This document shows, one piece after another, positions 1 to 4,693 of a DNA stretch of 5,359 bases. The stretch is taken from assembly GCA_050010555.1 (NCBI GenBank), contig JBEKKV010000069.1:1-5359 (forward strand), read 5' to 3'. The DNA comes from JALHUB01 sp050010555 (GTDB lineage Bacteria; Chloroflexota; Dehalococcoidia; DSTF01; JALHUB01). The position numbers and the translations under genes were made by a program. Position 1 is the stretch's first letter. Each line of letters opens with the position of its first letter. The notes under the pieces are model-generated. The model saw only the letters and a program-made list of their open reading frames with translations. It made no database searches and was not told the origin of the DNA.

Positions 1-165
1 GGGGTCCATGTCGATCTCAAGGTGGATGTCGCCGCCGTTTATGACCGTGTCTCCATTCAGATCGGCGACGAGAGCAGAGGCCCTGCCGCCCGGGAACACG
101 AGGGGCACTACGAACACGAGGGCCAATCCGAGGAGAATGAGGGGTGCACGAACCCAACGTCTCAT
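1..165 (-). CDS. Secreted protein with dockerin-like calcium loop (N-terminal fragment)
   Basis: The gene runs off the left edge, so only the first 55 residues are visible. They begin MRRWVRAPLILLGLALVFVV: a short Arg-rich n-region, a hydrophobic core (about residues 8-24), then a small-residue stretch RASA (28-31) suitable for signal peptidase I. There is no lipobox cysteine. The mature start carries DLNGDTVINGGD (35-46), which fits the dockerin/EF-hand pattern D-x-N-x-D-x-x-I-N-x-x-D, with D35, N37, D39, N43 and D46 as expected calcium ligands. The usual glycine at loop position 6 is threonine. Export and calcium binding are inferred from these motifs. The start is well supported: ATG at 165-163 lies 5 nt from an AGGAGGTG ribosome binding site. 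The rest of the protein is outside the window, so its enzymatic or structural role cannot be named. It could be a stand-alone dockerin protein or the front of a larger cell-surface protein. Confidence 0.8.
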   Translation of the reverse strand, partial: MRRWVRAPLILLGLALVFVVPLVFPGGRASALVADLNGDTVINGGDIHLEIDMDP

Positions 166-170
166 ACTAA

Positions 171-178
171 CACCTCCT
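171..178 (-). promoter_or_regulatory. Strong ribosome binding site of the left secreted-protein gene
   Basis: On the minus strand AGGAGGTG sits 5 nt before the ATG at 165-163. It is a near-complete anti-16S match and fixes the start of the signal-peptide protein. It is the best Shine-Dalgarno in the window, which suggests high translation of this exported protein. Confidence 0.85.
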
Positions 179-206
179 AATGAAGTCGTGAGAACGGGCG
201 GGGTGC

Positions 207-270
207 GGTTAAAGGAAACTTACTTGGGAGGCCTTACTCCCAGTGGGCCACCAAAGTCCAGCCTTTAACC
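207..270 (-). repeat. Inverted repeat with nested hairpin in the leader of the secreted-protein gene
   Basis: The arms at 262-270 and 207-215 are perfect 9-nt complements (minus strand GGTTAAAGG and CCTTTAACC), 46 nt apart. Between them lies a second stem, minus strand TGGGAG (242-237) with CTCCCA (230-225) around a 6-nt loop. It can extend to an ACT/AGT pairing if one A is bulged. The whole element lies 42-105 nt upstream of the ATG at 165. In RNA it would form a closed outer stem with an inner hairpin, as in structured 5' leaders and riboswitch-like elements. In DNA the arms could be paired operator half-sites. I could not match it to a known riboswitch class. The proposed promoter would start transcription inside the first arm, so an RNA stem requires an upstream start or a shorter stem. 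Confidence 0.5.
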
Positions 271-273
271 TTG

Positions 274-303
274 ATAATACTCCGGCAGGGACGCCTTTGG
301 CAA
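274..303 (-). promoter_or_regulatory. Putative sigma-70-type promoter for the left secreted-protein gene
   Basis: On the minus strand, TTGCCA (303-298) and TATTAT (279-274) are separated by 18 nt. Each hexamer matches five of six consensus bases. Transcription would start near 264-267, giving a leader of about 100 nt before the ATG at 165. This is pattern matching only. The gene lies 250 nt beyond the end of the upstream methyltransferase, so its own promoter is expected. Confidence 0.5.
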
Positions 304-330
304 TAGTTTTCTAGACATAAAACTTCCCGC

Positions 331-363
331 CTCTCGTCGGATATCGCCACCGGAAGACAAGAG
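331..363 (-). terminator. Weak terminator-like hairpin downstream of the methyltransferase
   Basis: On the minus strand CTCTTGTC (363-356) can pair with GACGAGAG (338-331), with one G-U pair and a 17-nt loop. A run of four T follows about 12 nt later. It lies 56 nt past the methyltransferase stop and before the proposed promoter of the next gene, where a terminator would be expected. The long loop and distant T-run make it weak. Confidence 0.25.
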
Positions 364-418
364 ACTTCGACAAAACACGCCATATTGGGGGAAGTCAAGT
401 CACGGGCTGGTATGAGAG

Positions 419-1222
419 TTAGTCGAAGCTCCATGCCTCGATAGAGTACGAGACATGGAGCACCAGCTCCTTCTCCATGTTGCCGTAGCGGTGCCTATAC
501 CACTGTTCGAAGTCCGCGAGGCACTCCGCGAACAGACCATCTGGGATTTCCCATGTCCACGAGTGGCTGCGGCTGCGAATTCGTTCGAGGTTCTGTTCCG
601 GCGTCCGACGCACCTCCGCCTCGGCGAAGGTTACCACCCGGCATGACCCTCCCAAGGCACGCAGCGTGCTATGGATTTCGTCAGGGCCGGGTCGGGCGCG
701 TGGAGCCAAGTTGCGGGTGGCCAACAACTCCCTCCACTTCGCTGAGCCGACGGCCCATTCCCCCGACGTCCGGGACCTAGTGTTGTCGCCGATTAGAACG
801 CCGCCCGGCGCCAGCACCCGGCGCAATTCTTCCAGTGCCGTCTGCCAGGGGGATACCAAGTGCAGCACATGAATAGCCAGCACGGCTCCGAAGGATGCTG
901 AGACAAGCGGCAGCCGGGTCGCGTCGCCCATCAGCAGGTCTGGCGGCGTGTGCTGTGGCCCAAGCTGCTCTCGCAGCCGCGCAAGCATGCGAGGAGCAAT
1001 GTCGACACCCAGGACCCTGACGCCGCGCTCAGCCAGTGGGCGAGCAATCCGCCCCGTGCCGACGCCCACCTCGAGGACGCGATCAGCGCCTGCGGCCGCG
1101 ATCTCGGCGAGAAGGGCGTTCGTGAGTTTCTGAGCTACGTCTTCGGGCAGGGCCCGCGTTTTATCATACGTGTCGGCGACGCGGTCAAAGCTGATGCTTC
1201 TCATCATGTTCTGATTCATCAT
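419..1222 (-). CDS. Class I SAM-dependent methyltransferase (Methyltransf_11 type)
   Basis: This 267-residue protein has the Rossmann-fold methyltransferase motifs in order. Motif I is VLEVGVGTGR (49-58), the glycine loop that holds S-adenosylmethionine. The acidic end of strand 2 is GVDIAP (D74, ribose hydroxyls). GDATRLPL (99-106) has D100 near the adenine, and a post-strand-4 segment HVLHLV (118-123) and LAPGG (137-141) follow. The N-terminal FDRVADTYDKTR is typical of small-molecule UbiE-like methyltransferases. The C-terminal third (150-267) is family-specific, with a Trp/Arg-rich stretch, and gives no recognisable substrate. Start choice: tandem ATGs at 1222 and 1219, and again at 1207 and 1204, have no strong Shine-Dalgarno; I took the first. 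A GTG extension to 1297 would add 25 Arg-rich residues that look non-coding. It is divergent from the acyl-CoA dehydrogenase. The fold is secure, the acceptor substrate unknown. Confidence 0.88.
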   Translation of the reverse strand: MMNQNMMRSISFDRVADTYDKTRALPEDVAQKLTNALLAEIAAAGADRVLEVGVGTGRIARPLAERGVRVLGVDIAPRMLARLREQLGPQHTPPDLLMGDATRLPLVSASFGAVLAIHVLHLVSPWQTALEELRRVLAPGGVLIGDNTRSRTSGEWAVGSAKWRELLATRNLAPRARPGPDEIHSTLRALGGSCRVVTFAEAEVRRTPEQNLERIRSRSHSWTWEIPDGLFAECLADFEQWYRHRYGNMEKELVLHVSYSIEAWSFD

Positions 1223-1326
1223 GGCACAGTTCGTCCGCGGATTCCACCTTGGGGCTCCCCGGCGTAAGAGCCGATGACGCGCACCAAGATGCACCACGGG
1301 ATGCGGAAGTGAAGGTAACTCCGAGA

Positions 1327-1345
1327 GATACCTTGTGATGGTATC
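1327..1345. promoter_or_regulatory. Palindrome in the divergent promoter region (putative operator)
   Basis: GATACC (1327-1332) and GGTATC (1340-1345) form a perfect 6-bp dyad around a 7-nt spacer. It sits between the methyltransferase and dehydrogenase genes, 46 nt before the dehydrogenase ATG. Its right arm overlaps TATCAT (1342-1347), a five-of-six match to a plus-strand -10 box, though no convincing -35 is seen. A repressor or activator site controlling one or both divergent genes is inferred from symmetry and position only. Confidence 0.4.
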
Positions 1346-1377
1346 ATCAGCTCAAAGATCCGGGAGGATCTCGAACA

Positions 1378-1383
1378 GAGGAG
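1378..1383 (+). promoter_or_regulatory. Ribosome binding site of the acyl-CoA dehydrogenase
   Basis: GAGGAG lies 7 nt before the ATG at 1391, ideal spacing. It supports that start, which also begins with the family-typical MNFELSEEQR. Confidence 0.8.
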
Positions 1384-1390
1384 AAGGGTC

Positions 1391-2566
1391 ATGAACTTCG
1401 AGCTGAGCGAAGAGCAACGTATCCTGGTCGACACTCTGCGTGATTTGGGCAAGCGCGAGGACTTCAAGTCGCTTGCCGCCGAAATCGACAGGACCGTCAA
1501 GGTGCCCAGGTATCTGGCGGAGAAGTACGCTGAGATGGGTCTCTTGGGTATGACCCTGTCGCCGGAGTTCGGCGGAGGCGGTCAGGCCGGGATAAACGCC
1601 ATACTGGCCATCGAGGAGCTCGCGAAGTTTAGCCCGGTGATAGCCACGCCGGTGTTCGAGTCGAACATCGGCCCTGTCAAGGTCATCGACAGCTTCGGCA
1701 CCATCCAGCAAAAGAGCAGCATCATACCCGGCGTGTGCAAGGGTACGATGAGTGTCTCGGTCGGCATGACCGAACCGGAGGCCGGATCGGATCTCACCTC
1801 CCTGTCGACACGAGTCGCAGAAGACGGCGATGGCTACCTGTTGAACGGGCGCAAGATCTTCATCTCCGGGGGTGGGGAAGCGTCCCACTATCTGGTCTAC
1901 TGCAGATTCGGCAACGTTCCCGGCTCGCGAGGCGTCGGAGCCGTTGTCGTTGAGAAGGGGACGCCCGGGTTCAGTTTCGGAGAGCAGGAGCGGTTCATGG
2001 GACTTCGGGGCATGGCTTCATGCGACTTGATCTTCGACGACGTCAGTCTGGCAAGAGATAGTGTGGTGATAGGCGCCGGAGAGTTCAGGAACTTGATGAC
2101 GACGTTCGATCTGGAACGCTGCGGAAATGCGGCGATGTGCCTGGGGGTGGCCGGCGGAGCGCTCGAAGAGGCCAAAGCGTACGCCATGGAGCGAAGGGCC
2201 TTTGGCAGGCCGATATGCGAGTTCCAGAGCGTACAGTTTATGATCGTCGATATGTCCATGAGGTTGGACGCGGCGCGCCTGCTGGTCTATCGAGCCGCCA
2301 GTGGCGCCGGCCAGGGCTTTCCCTCGATTTACGAGGCCGCGATGGGCAAGTGTTTTGCTAATGAGATGGCAGCCGAGGTGACGAGCACCGCCATGCAGGT
2401 GCTCGGGGGATACGGCTACAGCAAAGAGTTCCCCCTGGAGCGAATGCATCGAGATGCGCTTGCCTGGAGGGTCGCGGGCGGCACCGTCCAAATGCTCAGA
2501 ATCACCATGGCGAGCATGCTTCTCGGCAGGCGCTTCAGCCAGAGGGCTCAGGCGCCTTTTTCCTAG
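1391..2566 (+). CDS. Acyl-CoA dehydrogenase, FAD-dependent, IVD-like catalytic base position
   Basis: At 391 residues it has the usual family length. It would remove two hydrogens from C-alpha and C-beta of an acyl-CoA, passing electrons to electron-transfer flavoprotein. The helical N-terminal domain starts FELSEEQR (3-10). The central beta domain has GMTEPEAGSD (125-134) and LNGRKIFISGG (151-161), which contact FAD and substrate. The C-terminal helical domain has RRAFGRPICEFQSVQF (268-283), QVLGGYGY (336-343) and ERMHRDA (350-356). The MCAD-type catalytic glutamate in the IYEGT motif is replaced here: the aligned segment is VAGGT (361-365), with glycine at 363. Instead FDLER (239-243) supplies E242, matching the LDLER glutamate of isovaleryl-CoA dehydrogenase. 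This suggests an active enzyme with the alternative base, possibly for branched or long acyl chains. The substrate is not determined. The last 13 codons form an intrinsic terminator. Family certain, substrate open. Confidence 0.95.
   Translation: MNFELSEEQRILVDTLRDLGKREDFKSLAAEIDRTVKVPRYLAEKYAEMGLLGMTLSPEFGGGGQAGINAILAIEELAKFSPVIATPVFESNIGPVKVIDSFGTIQQKSSIIPGVCKGTMSVSVGMTEPEAGSDLTSLSTRVAEDGDGYLLNGRKIFISGGGEASHYLVYCRFGNVPGSRGVGAVVVEKGTPGFSFGEQERFMGLRGMASCDLIFDDVSLARDSVVIGAGEFRNLMTTFDLERCGNAAMCLGVAGGALEEAKAYAMERRAFGRPICEFQSVQFMIVDMSMRLDAARLLVYRAASGAGQGFPSIYEAAMGKCFANEMAAEVTSTAMQVLGGYGYSKEFPLERMHRDALAWRVAGGTVQMLRITMASMLLGRRFSQRAQAPFS
2528..2561 (+). terminator. Intrinsic terminator embedded in the 3' end of the dehydrogenase gene
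   Basis: AGGCGC (2528-2533) pairs perfectly with GCGCCT (2552-2557). The helix continues inward with T-G and T-A pairs, one C-C mismatch and AGCC/GGCT (2537-2540 with 2545-2548), closing on an AGAG loop. A run of five T (2557-2561) follows directly, completing a classic Rho-independent terminator. It lies wholly inside the coding sequence, ending 2 nt before the TAG stop at 2564-2566. It would insulate the exporter operon from the dehydrogenase transcript. Confidence 0.7.
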
Positions 2567-2845
2567 GGGGCAGAGCTTGTCGCCCTCAATCAGCCGCAGC
2601 CGAAGAGAAGCCGTCGGCGTCCAGACCGCACTCAGTGACCTCGCGGTGATCAGCGGCGCAGGGAAGGGGTGCGTGCGAGGCATGAGCAGACACACGACAC
2701 CCGCGCGGAGCGCGACAAAGCCAACCCGGGCGGCGCTGCGGTCCGGAGGAAGGGTCAATTGCCGTGCGTTGGAGGCTGTGGCAGAATGAATCCGCGGTTC
2801 CTGGGCGGATGGGTAGAAGCGAGATAACAAGGCATCCGAGGTATC
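2567..2845 (+). other. Non-coding gap between the dehydrogenase and the ABC operon
   Basis: I find no convincing gene in this 279-bp stretch. The open frames crossing it are compositionally odd extensions of out-of-frame reads from the dehydrogenase. It contains a weak promoter candidate (2759-2787) and a perfect 6-bp hairpin, ATCCGC (2790-2795) with GCGGAT (2805-2810) around a 9-nt loop, 35 nt before the exporter GTG. No tRNA or known riboswitch is recognisable. Confidence 0.5.
2759..2787 (+). promoter_or_regulatory. Weak candidate promoter of the ABC exporter operon
   Basis: TTGCCG (2759-2764) and CAGAAT (2782-2787) are 17 nt apart, each matching four of six consensus bases. A promoter is expected here because a terminator closes the preceding gene. 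The hairpin at 2790-2810 begins just after the -10 box and would be at or near the 5' end of the transcript. Confidence 0.3.
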
Positions 2846-3766
2846 GTGCCAGCGAATTCAGCCATAGTCGTCCGGGGTCTCAAGAAAAGCTACGGCTCTC
2901 TTGAAGCCGTGCGCGGCGTCGATCTCGAGATCGAGAAGGGCGAAGTCTTCGCGCTCCTCGGGCCCAACGGCGCCGGGAAGACAACCACGGTTGAGATCCT
3001 GGAGGGGTATCGCAGCCGCAGCGGCGGCGAGGTGAGCGTCCTCGGCCACGACCCGGCCTCCAACTCCCACGACCTCAAGCGCAGGATCGGCATTGTCCTC
3101 CAGAGCACCGGCGTCCAGCCCTACCTCACCGTGGAAGAGAGCATCGAGCTTTTCCGGGGCTATTATCCACACCCACTTCCGCTGGACGACATTGTCGAAA
3201 CGGTGGGCCTGGCGGAGAAGCGGAAGACGCTGGTGCGCCGGATGTCCGGCGGAGAGCAGCGGCGTCTCGACGTTGCCATCGGTCTTGCCGGCGACCCGGA
3301 ACTCCTGTTCCTTGACGAGCCGACAACCGGCTTCGATCCTTCGGCACGGCGCAACGCTTGGGACATGGTGAAGAACCTTCAGTCGCTGGGCAAGACGGTG
3401 CTGCTCACGACGCATTACATGGAGGAGGCCCAGTTCCTGGCCGACCGGGTTGCGATCATGGTGAGGGGGCAAATTGTGGCTCAGGGCACGCCGGGCTCCC
3501 TGACGCAATTGGACGCTACAACCAGGATAAGTTTCCGCCTCCCGTCCGGCCTAGAGTTGCCAGAGGCTCTGCGCAGCGAGGCGAAGGTCGAAGGTGGTGC
3601 CGCGTCGTTCCAGACGTTGGAACCCACGCAAACGCTCCATGCGCTGACATCGTGGGCCATAGACCAGGGCATCGAGTTGGACCAGCTTGTGGTTTCCCGC
3701 ACGTCTTTGGAGGACATTTACCTGGAGTTCGCGAGCGGGGCAACCGAAGAGGGGCCGACGGCATGA
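2846..3766 (+). CDS. ABC-2 type exporter ATP-binding protein (DrrA/NatA-like)
   Basis: This 306-residue cytoplasmic ATPase powers the permease encoded next. All nucleotide-binding motifs are intact: Walker A GPNGAGKTT (39-47, K45), Q-loop Q86 in VLQSTGVQPYLTVEE, signature MSGGEQ (133-138), Walker B LLFLDEP (153-159, D157 and catalytic E158), and switch histidine H190 in TTHYMEEA. The last third (about 222-306) is the accessory domain of drug and sodium exporters of the DrrA/CcmA group, ending in the usual SLEDIYLEF (287-295). The start is GTG; GAGGT lies only 3 nt upstream, a short spacing, but an in-frame TAA at 2825-2827 leaves no good alternative. Its TGA stop overlaps the permease ATG in ATGA, implying translational coupling. 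The transported substrate (drug, lipid, ion or polymer) cannot be read from the sequence. Confidence 0.95.
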   Translation: MPANSAIVVRGLKKSYGSLEAVRGVDLEIEKGEVFALLGPNGAGKTTTVEILEGYRSRSGGEVSVLGHDPASNSHDLKRRIGIVLQSTGVQPYLTVEESIELFRGYYPHPLPLDDIVETVGLAEKRKTLVRRMSGGEQRRLDVAIGLAGDPELLFLDEPTTGFDPSARRNAWDMVKNLQSLGKTVLLTTHYMEEAQFLADRVAIMVRGQIVAQGTPGSLTQLDATTRISFRLPSGLELPEALRSEAKVEGGAASFQTLEPTQTLHALTSWAIDQGIELDQLVVSRTSLEDIYLEFASGATEEGPTA

Positions 3767-4536
3767 ATAGCCTCAGGCTCGCGGTGCGACAGGTTAGCTA
3801 CGAGAACCGCGCTTTCTGGCGCAATCCCCAGGCCGCCTTCTTCATCTTCTTCTTCCCGCTGCTCTTCTTGTTCGTCTTCAACACGATGTTTGGCAACTCC
3901 CAAATCGACACCTCCGCGGGAAGGATAAGCGGCTCGACTTTCTACGTGCCGGCCATCGTTGCGCTCTCGGTGATCTTCGCCTGTTACACGAACATCGCTA
4001 TTAGCGTATCGTTGGCTAGAGACCAGGGCGTCCTCAAGCGCATCCGGGGTACGCCGCTTCCCTCAGCGGTGTACATGGCCGGACGCATCGCCCATGCGAC
4101 TCTCATCGCCGTCCTCTTGGTGGTGATCGTGGTCGCGGCCGGCAAGGTCATCTACAATGTGGAGATACCAACCAACACGCTGCCGGCGTTCTTCGTTACG
4201 CTGGTCGTCGGCGCGGCCTGCTTCTGCAGCATCGGTCTGGCAGTCACGACCGTCATCGGCAACGCCGACGCCGCCAACGCGGTGGTCAATGCGGTGATGA
4301 TGCCGCTTCTGTTCATTTCCGACGTGTACATCCCGACGTCGAACACCCCCGCCTGGCTGACGGCAATTGCCAACGCGTTTCCGGTGAAGCACTTCTCGGA
4401 AGCTTTGCACACGTCCTTCAGCCCGTTCGTGACAGGCAGCGGGTTTCAGTGGGGCCATCTGCTGGCGATGGCGGCCTGGGGCATCGCCGGGGCTTTCGTC
4501 GCTGTCAGGTTCTTCTCCTGGGAGCCGCGTCGTTAG
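3763..4536 (+). CDS. ABC-2 type exporter permease (DrrB/NatB-like)
   Basis: This 257-residue integral membrane protein is the partner of the upstream ATPase. Six hydrophobic segments can be placed at about residues 24-44, 58-82, 107-130, 139-165, 172-190 and 230-251, the usual ABC-2 count and length. The loop RDQGVLKRIRGTPLP (86-100) is the family-typical cytoplasmic region after the second helix that contacts the ATPase. PLLFISDVYIP (181-191) and the amphipathic FPVKHFSEAL (206-215) are also characteristic. The ATG at 3763 overlaps the ATPase stop by 4 nt, and AGAGGGG ends 8 nt before it. The same frame stays open back to 3358, but that part is a shadow of the ATPase gene. One permease of this size would act as a homodimer. 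Whether it exports a drug-like compound, a lipid or sodium is unknown. Confidence 0.93.
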   Translation: MNSLRLAVRQVSYENRAFWRNPQAAFFIFFFPLLFLFVFNTMFGNSQIDTSAGRISGSTFYVPAIVALSVIFACYTNIAISVSLARDQGVLKRIRGTPLPSAVYMAGRIAHATLIAVLLVVIVVAAGKVIYNVEIPTNTLPAFFVTLVVGAACFCSIGLAVTTVIGNADAANAVVNAVMMPLLFISDVYIPTSNTPAWLTAIANAFPVKHFSEALHTSFSPFVTGSGFQWGHLLAMAAWGIAGAFVAVRFFSWEPRR

Positions 4537-4617
4537 GTAACACCATCCACGACCGATGAGTAGGCCGGGCGACGTTTGACGCCAGGCACTGTTCGTTCGC
4601 ACTGCGTGACTATCCGG

Positions 4618-4670
4618 TGAGTGAGGCGGACTCCTCTCGACAGGGCGGGAGGACTGGGACGCCTCCCTCA
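4618..4670. terminator. Long imperfect hairpin between convergent genes
   Basis: TGAG-T-GAGGCG (4618-4628) pairs with CGCCTC-C-CTCA (4660-4670), giving ten pairs with one mismatch. The 31-nt interior can form a smaller CTCC/GGAG stem. It sits in the 157-bp spacer where the exporter operon and the peptidase gene converge, so a structure able to stop both transcripts is expected. There is no T-run on either strand, so this is not a classic intrinsic terminator. Confidence 0.3.
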
Positions 4671-4693
4671 GTGCTGTCAACGTCTCGCGGGGT

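Noticed and set aside
200..275. Known riboswitch classes (cyclic-di-GMP types, tetrahydrofolate, T-box)
   Set aside because: The conserved core bases of these classes are not present, so only an unclassified structured element is reported.
234..434. Small minus-strand open frame of 66 codons overlapping the methyltransferase end
   Set aside because: It crosses the hairpin and promoter region, has no Shine-Dalgarno and has no protein-like pattern.
1223..1297. GTG-initiated 25-residue N-terminal extension of the methyltransferase
   Set aside because: There is no ribosome binding site, the residues look like translated intergenic DNA, and several ATGs follow next to the conserved domain.
2788..2812. 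T-box-like CCGCGGTTCC string before the ABC operon
   Set aside because: It is in the opposite sense to the T-box antiterminator bulge and lacks the stem I and terminator context.
2018..2830. Long open frame on the minus strand across the dehydrogenase and the following gap
   Set aside because: It is antisense to a certain acyl-CoA dehydrogenase and has no recognisable domain. Such frames are common in GC-rich DNA.
2858..3508. Minus-strand open frame of about 216 codons opposite the ABC ATPase
   Set aside because: The plus strand carries a complete set of ATPase motifs; the antisense frame shows no motif or good start.
3358..3762. Upstream extension of the permease frame
   Set aside because: It overlaps the ATPase out of frame, has no membrane or domain signal, and the ATGA overlap with its ribosome binding site gives a clear start at 3763.
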